Assembly: GCA_003167365.1 (NCBI GenBank)
Contig: PMTM01000006.1
Coordinates: 144,391-208,390 of the forward strand
Direction: 5' to 3'
Length of the DNA: 64,000 nt
DNA from: Spartobacteria bacterium
GTDB lineage: Bacteria > Verrucomicrobiota > Verrucomicrobiia > Chthoniobacterales > UBA10450
Each line of letters begins with the position of its first letter. Within the stretch, counting starts at the first letter, position 1. This document shows positions 14,770 through 24,228 of the stretch, piece after piece. The notes under the pieces were generated by a model. It was not told where the DNA came from. It saw nothing but the letters and a program-made list of their open reading frames with translations, and did no database searches. The position numbers were made by a program, and so were the translations under genes.

Positions 14770-17133
14770 ATGAAAACGCTGCTTTGTTTTATCCTTGTCG
14801 CTGTTGGGACACTAACTGTCTGCGCCGAGAAAATCGCACTTGTTGGTGGCACGCTGATCAATCCGGCAACTGAGCGAGTCATCACGAACGCGCGGATTTT
14901 GATCGACGGCGATCGCATTACCGATTTCGGAGATGGAATTACGACACCTGTCCCGAAAGGTGCGCGCGTCATCGATTGCAAAGGCAAATTCATTCTACCC
15001 GGCTATATCGACACACATGTTCACTTCTTCCAATCGGGCGGTCTCTTCACGCGACCGGACGTTGTCGATCTGACGAAGGTCCGGCCATATGCGGACGAGA
15101 TCGCATTGATCAAGAAAAATTTGCCCGACACGTTCGAGCGCTATTTGCGCAGCGGCATTACGTCGGTGATCGATGTGGGCGGGCCGTTTTGGAATTTCGA
15201 AGTCCGCAAGATCGCGAACTCGACGGCTAAAGCGCCGCGCGTTGCCGTGGCGGGTCCATTGATCTCAAGTGTCGCGCGACCGCAACTCGATCTCGGCGAT
15301 CCACCCATCGTCAAGATCGACAGTCCTGAAGAAGCGCAGGAGTTCGTTCGCAAGCTCGCGCTGCAAAATCCCGATCTGGTAAAGATTTGGTACATTGTCG
15401 ATAAAGATCATCCGGTCGACAGCTTCCGCCCGATCGTGCGCGCGACTGTCGAAGAAAGCCACGCTCACAAATTGCGTGTTGCCGTGCACGCGACTGAGCT
15501 GGAAACCGCGCGCGCCGCCGTCGAAGAAGGTGCGGACGTGCTCGTGCACAGCGTCACCGACAAGGAAGTCGACGATCGCTTCGTGCAGCTGTTGATAGAA
15601 AAGCACATTATCCTAACGCCGACGCTTGTCGTTTTCGAACGGTACGGACGCACGTTCGCAAACAAGTTGAATCTCACGCCAGAAGAGAAGGCGTGGGGCA
15701 ATCCGGAAGTGATTGCGACGCTCGATGTCACGAAACTGCCGCCAGATCAATTGCCCGACCGGATCAAGACCGCGCTGGCCAGTCCGGATGCCGTCCTCGA
15801 TCGGATCAAAAAGACGTACGACGTCGCGCTGAAGAATCTAAAAACGCTCGAGGATGCTAATGTGACCATCGCGGCCGGGACCGACGCGGGAAATATCGGC
15901 ACGATTCACGGCCCGGCGCTTTTCCGTGAATTTCAGTTGATGCGCGAAGCCGGGCTCACTCCGATGCAAATTCTTCAGTGCGCAACCGTCAATGCCGCTA
16001 AACTTTTCGGCGGAGAGACTGGCGCACATATTGGCAAGATCGACAATGGAAACTTCGCCGATCTCGTCATTCTGAAATCGAATCCGCTCGATGACGTCGC
16101 GAACGCATCCGACATCGAAAGCGTGATCAAGAACGGCATTCTCTATCCCGCTAGCTCGCTTGCGACCGCGCCTATGCAATCGCAAGCGAAGAGAATGAAG
16201 GCGATCGTGGTGCATGAGTACGGCGGGCCGGAGGTATTGAAGTATGAAGATGCCCCCGTGCCGGAGCCGAAGGAGAACGAAGTTCTGGTGCGCGTGATAG
16301 CCAGCGGCGTTAATCCAGCCGACCCGCTCATTGTCTCGGGCAAATACGCGAAAGAGTTTGGAACGCATCTGCCTCTGATTCCGGGATACGATATGGCGGG
16401 AATGGTCCAGAAAATCGGAGCCAAGGTTACCAAACTAAAAGTCGGCGATCCCGTTTACGCTTATCTGCTTTGGGGCGGAGGCTGGGCCGAGTATGCGGTC
16501 ACGACGGAGGGAGAGGCCGCGGTCAAACCGAAATCGCTTAGTTACACGGAAGCAGCAGCGGTTCCGCTGGCCGCGTTGACAGCATGGCAGGCGTTGATCG
16601 ATACCGCGAAGTTAAGCGCGGGCCAGACCGTTCTCATTCACGGTGGCTCAGGAGGCGTGGGAAGTTTTGCTATCCAGATTGCAAAGGCGCGGGGCGCCAA
16701 AGTGATCGCGACGGCTTCGACTGGCAATCAAGACTTGCTCAAACAACTGGGCGCGGACACGGCGATCGACTACACCAAGACAAAATTCGAAGACGTCGCG
16801 AAAGATGTCGATGTGGTGCTCGATCCGGTCGGGAAGGATACATTGGCGCGCTCTTACGGCGTCTTAAAAAAGGGCGGGATCGTCGTCACGCTGGTCGCAA
16901 GGATCGACCAGGCGGAACTCACTCAGCGCGGGATCCGTGGCGCATCGCTCTCATCCCATCCCGACGCGAACGAGCTCGCGCAGATCACGGCGTTAATCGA
17001 GGAGAAGAAGATCAAGCCGATCGTTTCGCAGGTGCTTCCGCTCACGGAGGCAGTGAAGGCGGATGAACAGGCCGAGACACATCACACGCGCGGTAAGATT
17101 GTGCTCAAAGTTGCTGAAGAGCCGAAGATCTGA
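14770..17133 (+). CDS. Fusion: exported amidohydrolase + quinone oxidoreductase (MDR)
   Basis: 787 residues. A signal peptide (1-19) precedes a metal-dependent amidohydrolase of the imidazolonepropionase/prolidase-like group (about 20-470): DTHVH near residue 81, VAVHATE, VLVHS and AAGTDAG provide metal ligands. From residue 476 (MKAIVVHEYGGPEVL) a full zinc-independent medium-chain dehydrogenase of the quinone oxidoreductase type follows, with GYDMAG, the Rossmann GGSGGVG loop and a C-terminal GKIVL. Each half is of normal single-protein length. An ATG at 16195 with a weak GAAGAG upstream could allow separate expression of the second half, which would then be cytosolic. I know of no standard family with this architecture. 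Confidence 0.88.
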   Translation: MKTLLCFILVAVGTLTVCAEKIALVGGTLINPATERVITNARILIDGDRITDFGDGITTPVPKGARVIDCKGKFILPGYIDTHVHFFQSGGLFTRPDVVDLTKVRPYADEIALIKKNLPDTFERYLRSGITSVIDVGGPFWNFEVRKIANSTAKAPRVAVAGPLISSVARPQLDLGDPPIVKIDSPEEAQEFVRKLALQNPDLVKIWYIVDKDHPVDSFRPIVRATVEESHAHKLRVAVHATELETARAAVEEGADVLVHSVTDKEVDDRFVQLLIEKHIILTPTLVVFERYGRTFANKLNLTPEEKAWGNPEVIATLDVTKLPPDQLPDRIKTALASPDAVLDRIKKTYDVALKNLKTLEDANVTIAAGTDAGNIGTIHGPALFREFQLMREAGLTPMQILQCATVNAAKLFGGETGAHIGKIDNGNFADLVILKSNPLDDVANASDIESVIKNGILYPASSLATAPMQSQAKRMKAIVVHEYGGPEVLKYEDAPVPEPKENEVLVRVIASGVNPADPLIVSGKYAKEFGTHLPLIPGYDMAGMVQKIGAKVTKLKVGDPVYAYLLWGGGWAEYAVTTEGEAAVKPKSLSYTEAAAVPLAALTAWQALIDTAKLSAGQTVLIHGGSGGVGSFAIQIAKARGAKVIATASTGNQDLLKQLGADTAIDYTKTKFEDVAKDVDVVLDPVGKDTLARSYGVLKKGGIVVTLVARIDQAELTQRGIRGASLSSHPDANELAQITALIEEKKIKPIVSQVLPLTEAVKADEQAETHHTRGKIVLKVAEEPKI

Positions 17134-17222
17134 CACCGGCCAACATCTCGGGCGTCATCCGCACTGGGGCCCGGCTGGAAATTCATTGCAAGAACTGCAG
17201 CCTTGCGCGTTCTTCATCGACC

Positions 17223-19361
17223 ATGAAAATGAATCGTCTCTTTTTTCTCCTTAGTGTGACGTACGGGTTTTCGCTTCTTAATTTGTCAGCGGCCGATCCC
17301 AATCCGCTGACGCCGAAGAAGCCGGTGTCGGATGAGTATCAGGGCGTCAAGGTTCAGGACGATTACCAATGGCTGGAGAAGGATGACGATCCGGAAGTGA
17401 AGGCGTGGTCGGATGCGCAGAACCAGCGGACGCGCGCTTACATCGATAAATTGCCGGACCGGGAGAAAATCGCGAGACAATTGACGGAGTGGTACGCGAA
17501 AACTTCGCCGAGCTATTCAGAGCTTGTCTCGCGTCCGGGAATTTTGTTCGCGCTAAAATTTCAGCCACCGAAGCAGCAGCAGATGCTGGTGACGCTGTTA
17601 TCGCCCGACAATCTGAAGTCGGAGAAAATGGTGCTCGATCCGAACGTGCTCGACGCGAAAGGCACGACGGCGATCGATTGGTTTGTGCCGTCGCGCGACG
17701 GCAAGTACGTGGCGATCTCGATTTCGCAGGGAGGCAGCGAAGATGGGACGCTGCATATTTATGAAACGGCGACGGGCAAGGCGCAGACGGATTCGATTGC
17801 GCACGTCCAATATCCAACAGCCGGCGGAAGCGCGGCCTGGAACGCGGACGGCACGGGGATTTATTACACCCGCTTCCCGCGCAAAGGCGAAAAGCCGGAC
17901 GCCGACCTGAATTTTTATCAGCAGGTTTATTTTCATAAACTCGGCGCAACCGATACGGAGGACGCTTATTCGATCGGCAAAGAATTTCCACGGATCGCGG
18001 AGGTGGCGCTCGAGAGTTCGCGCGACGGCAAATATATTCTCGCCACCGTGGCGAACGGCGACGGCGGCGATTTCGCGCATTACCTGCTCGGACCAGATGG
18101 AAACTGGAAGCAGTTGACACAGTTCAGCGATCAGGTGAAATCGGCGCGCCTCGGCCGCGACAATGCGCTCTATCTGCTTTCGCGCGCGGATGCGCCGCGC
18201 GGAAAGGTCTTGCGCTTGTCGCTCGAGACCCCGGAGCTGGCGACGGCGGCGATGATTGTGCCGCCAGGCGATGCCGTGATTCAACATCTCGAGCCAACAG
18301 CCGACGCGCTCTATGTCAGCGATCTCCTGGGCGGGCCATCGCAAATTCGACGTTTCGGATTGGACGGCAAAGGCGAAACGATCGTGCCCATTCCAAAAAT
18401 CTCCGCCGTGTCGGAGATGCTTGCGATGGAAGATAACTCGCTGCTCTTCCGTGATGTCAGTTACACCGAGCCGGCGGCGTGGTTCCATTGTGTCGCGGGC
18501 AAAGCCGCGCCGGTGAAGACGGCGCTGGTCAACACGTCGCCCGTTTCATTTGCAGACATTGAAGTGACGCGTGAGTTCGCGTCCTCGAAAGACGGCACGA
18601 AAATTCCGGTCAACATCGTCTGCAAGAAAGGAACAAAGCGCGACGGCAACAATCCCACGCTGCTTTACGGCTACGGCGGTTACAGCATCAGCGTGTCGCC
18701 GAGTTTTGATTTCACCCGCCGGCTTTGGTTCGATCGTGGCGGCGTTTTTGTGGTGGCGAATATCCGCGGCGGCGGCGAGTTCGGTGAGGAATGGCACAGG
18801 GCCGGGAATCTCACGAAAAAACAAAACGTGTTCGATGATTTCGCGGCCTCCGGAGAATATCTGATCAAGCAGAAGTACACGCGGCCGGAGAAGCTCGCGA
18901 TTCTGGGCGGGAGCAACGGTGGGCTCCTCATGGGCGCGCTGATTACGCAACATCCCGATCTAATGCACGCGGTCGTTTCGTTCGTCGGTATTTACGACAT
19001 GTTGCGGGTCGAGCTCGCGCCAAACGGCGCGTTCAACGTCACGGAATTCGGGACAGTGAAAGATCCGGAACAGTTCAAGGCCCTTTACGCCTATTCGCCG
19101 TATCATCACGTAGTCGATGGCACCAAATATCCCTCGATTCTGATGATGACCGGTGCGAACGACGGACGCGTCGCGCCGTATCATTCGCGCAAAATGGTCG
19201 CGCGCCTCGACGAAGCGAATAAATCCGGCAATCCAATTTTGTTGCGTACCAGCTCAAGTGCCGGGCACGGCATCGGCACGGCGTTAAGCGAACGGATTAA
19301 ACAATTCGCGGACGAATATTCGTTCCTCTTCGCGCAACTGGACATGCGCGCCAAAAAATGA
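17223..19361 (+). CDS. Secreted prolyl oligopeptidase (S9A)
   Basis: 712 residues with a signal peptide (1-24, cleavage near LSAA), a seven-bladed propeller (about 90-440) and the peptidase domain split around it. The N-terminal family mark DDYQWLEKDDDPEVKAW and the catalytic elbow GGSNGGLLMG, with GANDGRV (Asp) and SAGHGIG (His), identify S9A. These enzymes cut after proline in oligopeptides. The GGGEFGEEWHRAG loop is typical of the group. Located 89 bases after the fusion gene on the same strand; cotranscription possible. Family confident, natural peptides unknown. Confidence 0.96.
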   Translation: MKMNRLFFLLSVTYGFSLLNLSAADPNPLTPKKPVSDEYQGVKVQDDYQWLEKDDDPEVKAWSDAQNQRTRAYIDKLPDREKIARQLTEWYAKTSPSYSELVSRPGILFALKFQPPKQQQMLVTLLSPDNLKSEKMVLDPNVLDAKGTTAIDWFVPSRDGKYVAISISQGGSEDGTLHIYETATGKAQTDSIAHVQYPTAGGSAAWNADGTGIYYTRFPRKGEKPDADLNFYQQVYFHKLGATDTEDAYSIGKEFPRIAEVALESSRDGKYILATVANGDGGDFAHYLLGPDGNWKQLTQFSDQVKSARLGRDNALYLLSRADAPRGKVLRLSLETPELATAAMIVPPGDAVIQHLEPTADALYVSDLLGGPSQIRRFGLDGKGETIVPIPKISAVSEMLAMEDNSLLFRDVSYTEPAAWFHCVAGKAAPVKTALVNTSPVSFADIEVTREFASSKDGTKIPVNIVCKKGTKRDGNNPTLLYGYGGYSISVSPSFDFTRRLWFDRGGVFVVANIRGGGEFGEEWHRAGNLTKKQNVFDDFAASGEYLIKQKYTRPEKLAILGGSNGGLLMGALITQHPDLMHAVVSFVGIYDMLRVELAPNGAFNVTEFGTVKDPEQFKALYAYSPYHHVVDGTKYPSILMMTGANDGRVAPYHSRKMVARLDEANKSGNPILLRTSSSAGHGIGTALSERIKQFADEYSFLFAQLDMRAKK

Positions 19362-19383
19362 TCTCGATCGCGGACCGATAGTT

Positions 19384-19462
19384 GAGACTCGCAGGCGACA
19401 CGCCTGCCCCTACACCTGCTGTCATTCCGGGACGCGAGGAACCTCTCAAAATCTCGCCCCAT
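19384..19462. repeat. Composite intergenic repeat
   Basis: GCAGGCGACACGCCTGC hairpin followed by CCCTACACC and a GTCATTCCGGGACGCGAGG arm. It resembles half copies of the TGTAG and TGTCATCC repeat families joined together. Nothing else is seen in the 165-base gap. Confidence 0.55.
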
Positions 19463-19526
19463 TTTACGCAATCGCTGACTTCCCAATCATCGGATGTTCG
19501 GCTAGATCTTTCTGCCACTTGCTCTT

Positions 19527-21614
19527 ATGAAACACGCACGATTCGTCGTTCTTCTTTTATTATTCGCCGCTTCCAGTGCATTTTCCGCGAGTCCGTCACC
19601 GGCTCCCGCGGTCACAGCCCCCATCATCACGCCGCCGCCGACACCACCGCCGCAGCGGACGTTGAAGCCCGAAGATTACGCGCAGCTCCGCGATGTGGAC
19701 GAGCCGAACATTTCGCCCGACGGCAACTCCGTCGTCTATGTCGTGAAGAAAGCCGACATGGAGAAAGACAAACTTCCCGGCAACCTTTGGTTGGCGAAGT
19801 GGGACGGCTCGGAGAATCGCGCTCTGACTTACGGGAACAAAAGCCAGTCACATCCGCGCTGGAGTCCGGATGGAAAATGGATCGCGTTTCTTTCCGGCCG
19901 CGAGGACGAAAACGAAGTTGATCAGCTCTGGATCATGTCGAGCAGCGGCGGCGAAGCGCAAAAGTTCACCGACCTGAAAGGGAACGTCGATGACTTCGCT
20001 TGGTCGCCCGATTCAAAGCGCATTGTGCTCGTTGTGCACGATCCCGACCCGCGCGAGCCGGAGAAGAAGGAAAAAGAGAAGAAGACCGTTCCACCGATCG
20101 TCATCGATCGTTTCTTCTTCAAGCACGACATCGACGGCTATCTGATCGATCGCTGGTCGCACCTGCAACTGCTCGATCTCGCGACGCGCAAGATCGACGT
20201 CATCACCTCGGGCAAACATGATGAATTTCTGCCGGCCTGGTCGCCCGATGGAAACGAGATCGCGTTTGTGACCAAGCGCGGCGACGACCCGGATCGCACA
20301 GAGAATTGGGACGTTTACGTGATCGGCGCGCAGCCGGGCGCGAAAGAGCGTCAGGTCACCACGTCGCCTGAGGCCGATCCGCATCCCGATTTAGAAAGCG
20401 CGCCGGCTTGGAGCCCTGACGGAAAAACGATCGCTTACATCCACGGCGGCGATCCGAAGAAGATCGAATACGCCGTTCATACACTCGCAATTATTCCGGC
20501 GGCGGGTGGCGAAGCCAAAGTACTGACGCAAAACCTCGATCGCAACGTCGAGCAGCCGCATTGGTCGCCCGACAGCAAATCGGTCTTTGTTGTTTTGGAA
20601 GATGACGGCGCGAAAACGCTCGTGCGCGTTCCCATCGCCGGCGGCGCGCCCGAAACTGTGGTCGGCGGCCGGCGCAGTGTCGCCGGCTACGACGTGAGCA
20701 AGAACGGGAAAGTGATCGTGCGCGCGAGCACGCCGGACAGTCCGTATGAAATTTTCGCGACGGAGAAAAACAATCTGCGCGATCTGACGAAGCAAAACGA
20801 CGCTTGGCTCCTCACGATTAGACTCGGACGCTTCGAAGAAACGAAATTCAAAAGCAAAGACGGCACCGAAATTCACGGTTTTGTCGTTCGCCCTGTCGAT
20901 CCTGCCGCGGGCGCCAAACCGCCCGCGTTGCTGCGTCCGCACGGTGGTCCGCAATCGCAATATGCGAACGAGTTCAGTTTCGAGGCGCAACTTTTCGCCG
21001 CAAACGGTTACGCGGTCATCATGCCGAACCCGCGCGGCTCGACCGGGCGCGGCGAAAAATTCGCCATGGGCATTTTTGCCGCCTGGGGAAGTGTGGATGT
21101 CGAAGATGATCTCGCCGCGGTGGACGACGCGGTCGCGCGCGGCCTGGCCGATCCCGATCGTCTCGGCGTGGGCGGTTGGAGTTACGGCGGCATTTCGACC
21201 AACTATCTCATCGCCAGCACCACGCGTTTCAAAGCGGCCACCAGCGGCGCGTCGATATCGAACGTGCTCGCGGGCTACGGCACCGATCAATACATTATCG
21301 ATTACGAAGCCGAGCTCGGCCTCCCGTGGAAAAACATTGAGACGTGGACGCGCATTTCCTATCCGTTCCTGCACGCCGACCGGATCAAGACGCCCACGCT
21401 ATTCCTGTGCGGTCAGGACGACTTCAACGTGCCGTTGCTCAACACCGAGCAGATGTATCAAGCCTTGCGCAGCCTCAATGTGCCGACCGAGCTGGTAATT
21501 TATCCCGGCCAATTCCATCGGCTCAAGAAGCCGAGCTACATCATCGACCGCTACAAACGCTATCTCGCTTGGTATGCGAAGTGGATAGGACTGACCGGCG
21601 CCGCGTCCAAGTAG
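19527..21614 (+). CDS. Secreted S9-family peptidase (acylaminoacyl-peptidase-like)
   Basis: 695 residues: signal peptide (1-21), a Pro/Thr-rich spacer (22-47), a TolB-like propeller with repeated SPDGK/SPDSK units (about 55-400) and an alpha/beta hydrolase domain. The nucleophile motif is GWSYGGISTN; CGQDDFNVP carries the Asp and GQFHRL the His. HGGPQSQYANEF forms the oxyanion-side loop. It is a paralogue in plan, not a close copy, of the peptidase at 12532-14673. The cluster suggests periplasmic use of peptides as nutrients. Confidence 0.95.
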   Translation: MKHARFVVLLLLFAASSAFSASPSPAPAVTAPIITPPPTPPPQRTLKPEDYAQLRDVDEPNISPDGNSVVYVVKKADMEKDKLPGNLWLAKWDGSENRALTYGNKSQSHPRWSPDGKWIAFLSGREDENEVDQLWIMSSSGGEAQKFTDLKGNVDDFAWSPDSKRIVLVVHDPDPREPEKKEKEKKTVPPIVIDRFFFKHDIDGYLIDRWSHLQLLDLATRKIDVITSGKHDEFLPAWSPDGNEIAFVTKRGDDPDRTENWDVYVIGAQPGAKERQVTTSPEADPHPDLESAPAWSPDGKTIAYIHGGDPKKIEYAVHTLAIIPAAGGEAKVLTQNLDRNVEQPHWSPDSKSVFVVLEDDGAKTLVRVPIAGGAPETVVGGRRSVAGYDVSKNGKVIVRASTPDSPYEIFATEKNNLRDLTKQNDAWLLTIRLGRFEETKFKSKDGTEIHGFVVRPVDPAAGAKPPALLRPHGGPQSQYANEFSFEAQLFAANGYAVIMPNPRGSTGRGEKFAMGIFAAWGSVDVEDDLAAVDDAVARGLADPDRLGVGGWSYGGISTNYLIASTTRFKAATSGASISNVLAGYGTDQYIIDYEAELGLPWKNIETWTRISYPFLHADRIKTPTLFLCGQDDFNVPLLNTEQMYQALRSLNVPTELVIYPGQFHRLKKPSYIIDRYKRYLAWYAKWIGLTGAASK

Positions 21615-21632
21615 CGCAGTCCCCATAAAGTC

Positions 21633-22055
21633 CTACGGATAGGGTGACCAAAACGAGGCGCCGACGACGTCGGACAAGGTTTGCTTGGCGCTTGGCGGTA
21701 CCGCTGGAAGCGAATCTACGATTTGCGGACCATAGATGTCTCCGAAAATATCAGCGCCCGTATTGTAAAGTATTGAGCCCTTCTTCAGATAATTGGTCCA
21801 GTCGGTAACGCCGACCGGGGCACCGGTCGCTCTGTTCGTTTCGATCGCGTATTGATCCACCGCAGCATCGATCAAGCGCAGGTCATTCAGGATGCGGGTT
21901 GCTTGCGAACGTTTGCGCGCGCGGAGGAAGCCGGGCACGGCAATGGTCGCAAGCAGTGCGATGATTGCGACAACAATCATGATCTCCACGAGTGTAAAAC
22001 CGTCATGTTTATTAATATCTATAATTTTCACACCTGTGTTTTCAGCAATCGACAC
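21633..22055 (-). CDS. Type II secretion-type pseudopilin
   Basis: 140 residues with a class III signal: a short polar leader, then Gly-Phe (DGFTLVEIM) and a hydrophobic helix (VVAIIALLATIAVPGF) with the conserved Glu at position +5 after the cleavage site. A variable C-terminal domain includes ASFWSPYP at the end. PilD-type peptidase would cut between Gly and Phe. No other type II secretion or type IV pilus genes are adjacent, so it is a lone pilin of the kind that is abundant in Verrucomicrobiota and Planctomycetota. Start is GTG at 22055. Confidence 0.9.
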   Translation of the reverse strand: MSIAENTGVKIIDINKHDGFTLVEIMIVVAIIALLATIAVPGFLRARKRSQATRILNDLRLIDAAVDQYAIETNRATGAPVGVTDWTNYLKKGSILYNTGADIFGDIYGPQIVDSLPAVPPSAKQTLSDVVGASFWSPYP

Positions 22056-22088
22056 ACCGATGGGCGATCGGATTGGCCTAAACTGTTT

Positions 22089-22105
22089 GTAGGACGCCGT
22101 CCTAC
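22089..22105. repeat. Perfect palindrome GTAGGACG-C-CGTCCTAC
   Basis: Eight-base arms around one base, in the 81-base gap upstream of the pseudopilin (minus strand) and downstream of the response regulator. Could be a repeat fragment or an operator. Confidence 0.6.
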
Positions 22106-22136
22106 ATTTCTCCCACTGCGTGGGTCGAGGGATGGC

Positions 22137-22832
22137 CTACGCTATTTCGGCGGCGTGAGCGTCTTCCCATCTCGTCGCCATCCGACGTAACTCGAGCGCG
22201 GTGTCGATCCCGAGTTTCTCTTTCGCTCGCGCGCAATAAGCCTGCACTGTTTTTAGACTCAGATGCAGGTCGTCCGCGATTCTTAACGTGGTGCGACCTT
22301 GCCCGAGCAACCGAAAAATTTCAAGTTCGCGATCACTCAACTGTTGAACGGGCGCGGCTTCACCTTCGTCGCTGCTCCGGCGTCCGCCCAACCTTAACGC
22401 CATCGCCGCGACCACACGATCACTCAAATAAACACCGCCTTCCAAAACGCGACGGATAGCGGTGAGCACATTCTGTGTACTCTCGCGTTTCATTACATAA
22501 CCGCGTGCGCCGGCACGGAGTGCGCGCTCGGCGTAAAGCATTTCATCGTGCATCGAGAGAACTACAACCGCGACCGCGGGATGTTGAATACGAAGGTCTT
22601 TGATTAACTCGAGGCCAGAAGTGAGCTTCAATGAAATATCGATCAGAGCGAGATGCGGCCGCGTGGTCGCGATTTTCATCAACGCACTAGCGGCATCTTC
22701 CGCATCGCCGCAGACGACGACGTCCGCCTGTTGATTGATGAGCGTGGCCAAGCCATCGCGAACCAGCGGATGATCGTCCACCAAAAATACGCGGCTCTTG
22801 CGCGCGAAGATGTCAGGCGTTGAGCGGCTCAT
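22137..22832 (-). CDS. NarL/FixJ-family response regulator
   Basis: 231 residues. Receiver domain (about 14-130) with VDDHPLVRDGL at the start, the phospho-acceptor Asp in LALIDISL (about residue 65) and conserved Lys in GYVMKRES; LuxR-type HTH (about 160-220) with LSDRELEIFRLLGQGRTT. I place the start at the ATG 22832, which overlaps the kinase gene by 20 bases and implies translational coupling; the frame is open further back only because it overlaps that gene. It forms a pair with the histidine kinase upstream. Confidence 0.94.
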   Translation of the reverse strand: MSRSTPDIFARKSRVFLVDDHPLVRDGLATLINQQADVVVCGDAEDAASALMKIATTRPHLALIDISLKLTSGLELIKDLRIQHPAVAVVVLSMHDEMLYAERALRAGARGYVMKRESTQNVLTAIRRVLEGGVYLSDRVVAAMALRLGGRRSSDEGEAAPVQQLSDRELEIFRLLGQGRTTLRIADDLHLSLKTVQAYCARAKEKLGIDTALELRRMATRWEDAHAAEIA

Positions 22833-23970
22833 GTTCCTCGGCAAGGTCTTCTGGTTTAGTCGTGAGCGCGCAGGTGACAACGGTGCCGCTTCCGCCATTA
22901 CACTCGGCCGTGAATCGGCCGCCAATCAAACCTGCGCTGTGGCTCATGATGCGAAGGCCAAGCCCTTCATGATGAAGCGGAAGATCGGGCAAACCTTCGC
23001 CATCATCCGTGATGGTGAGAGTCAGAGCGGGAGTCGCCACTCTTAGCTCGATCAGAATTTGCCGCGCGCGACCATGCTTGATCGCGTTGTTTACGGCTTC
23101 CTGTGCGATCCGATACAATTGCGTCGCTGTGGTTGAATCGCGCACGCAGACCGACTCGTTGCACAAGAAATGGCACTGCACATTGCAACGCTCCTGTGTG
23201 TTCTGCGCCAGGCCCTCCAACGCCACTTGCAAACCTTCCGCTTCGAGGTCGGGTGAAAAGAATCCGCGCGCAAGGTTTCGTGTAATATCGATCGCTTCCT
23301 CGACCAGACGAACCACCTTTCCCGCTTGGGCCGCTTCCTCCTGCGATTTCGCTGCCAAACTTTCGCTCACTACATGGGCTACAAGCGCCGTGCCAGTTAG
23401 ATGCTGGCAAAGACTATCGTGCAAATCTTGTCCTAGACGCCGCCGCTCGCGCTCGGTTACTTCGGCGACTTCTTTCTCGAGTTCTTGGCGGTGGCCAATC
23501 TCGAGTTGTAGCGCTGCGGTCCGGTCCCGGACACGTTGATCGAGCTCGCGCAGCACGGAGCGCAGGTGCGCGACCAGCCAGGTAATGACCGTATTACAAG
23601 CAAATACCATTACCGCGTTCCACCAAAGCACTTCGGGAATCCCTGCCGCCAAGTCGGACAGGACCCCGACAGCGACGATGATAACCGACAGCAACAAGCC
23701 AAAATTTCTTCCTACAAACCAGGTGCCGAGCGCCAGTGGCAAAAAGTAGACGACGAGTATCGAGCGTTCGTAACCGGTCAGATAATCTGCCAGGCCCACG
23801 AGGCAGACCAAAACGATACAGACCGCGCCGACAAGAGAGCGAGGACCCTTTTCAAAGAAATCGGTAAGGCGGCCAAGAATGGGACGGGAGAATCTGCGTA
23901 GCGATCTAGTCTGTCGAGGACGCGCGGGGATTTCCCATTCGACGCTGTTTTTTGCCAAACACTGATGCAC
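22813..23970 (-). CDS. NarX/UhpB-type sensor histidine kinase
   Basis: 385 residues. Four to five hydrophobic helices (about 40-150) form a compact membrane module without a large periplasmic sensor. A coiled segment leads to the HisKA_3 dimerisation domain with ERERRRLGQDLHDSLCQH (phosphorylatable His in LHD), then a HATPase_c domain with IAQEAVNNAIKHG, DDGEGLP and GLGLRIM. It is the cognate kinase of the overlapping response regulator. With no distinct sensor domain, the signal may be membrane state or a ligand within the helices. The start is GTG. Confidence 0.94.
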   Translation of the reverse strand: MHQCLAKNSVEWEIPARPRQTRSLRRFSRPILGRLTDFFEKGPRSLVGAVCIVLVCLVGLADYLTGYERSILVVYFLPLALGTWFVGRNFGLLLSVIIVAVGVLSDLAAGIPEVLWWNAVMVFACNTVITWLVAHLRSVLRELDQRVRDRTAALQLEIGHRQELEKEVAEVTERERRRLGQDLHDSLCQHLTGTALVAHVVSESLAAKSQEEAAQAGKVVRLVEEAIDITRNLARGFFSPDLEAEGLQVALEGLAQNTQERCNVQCHFLCNESVCVRDSTTATQLYRIAQEAVNNAIKHGRARQILIELRVATPALTLTITDDGEGLPDLPLHHEGLGLRIMSHSAGLIGGRFTAECNGGSGTVVTCALTTKPEDLAEEHEPLNA

Positions 23971-24228
23971 GATTCATCTTGGAAGCGATTCCCATGCTAG
24001 ACCCGCCCGACTGGTCGCGTGTTTCTTCGGCGCTGGCAACTCGATGAAGTTCGCATTCAAGGCGGCGAAGTCGAAATTCAGGTCGAAATTGCGCGTGGGG
24101 ACACGCGCCCTATACCTGTCCTCGGTGGTCGGAGGCGTGTGATTGCGGAAGGCGCCAAGTGATTGCGAGAGGTCAACGCTCTGCCCAGTCGCGAACCCTG
24201 CCGAACGGTTGCGGCTCGGGATGACAAA
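23971..24228. other. Gap with repeat fragments
   Basis: This 258-base gap holds GCGCGTGGGGACACGCGCC and a CGGGATGACA half-arm near 24218, apparently broken pieces of the intergenic repeats. A 47-codon open stretch (GTG 24019 to TGA 24160) looks faintly protein-like but I cannot assign it. Confidence 0.4.

Noticed and set aside
20391-21374. 327-codon frame antisense to the third S9 peptidase
   Set aside because: Arg/Gly-rich shadow sequence over the catalytic domain of a confident gene.
24019-24162. 47-codon open stretch with LDEVRIQGGEVEIQVEIARG
   Set aside because: Looks faintly protein-like but has no ribosome binding site, overlaps repeat fragments and cannot be linked to a family.
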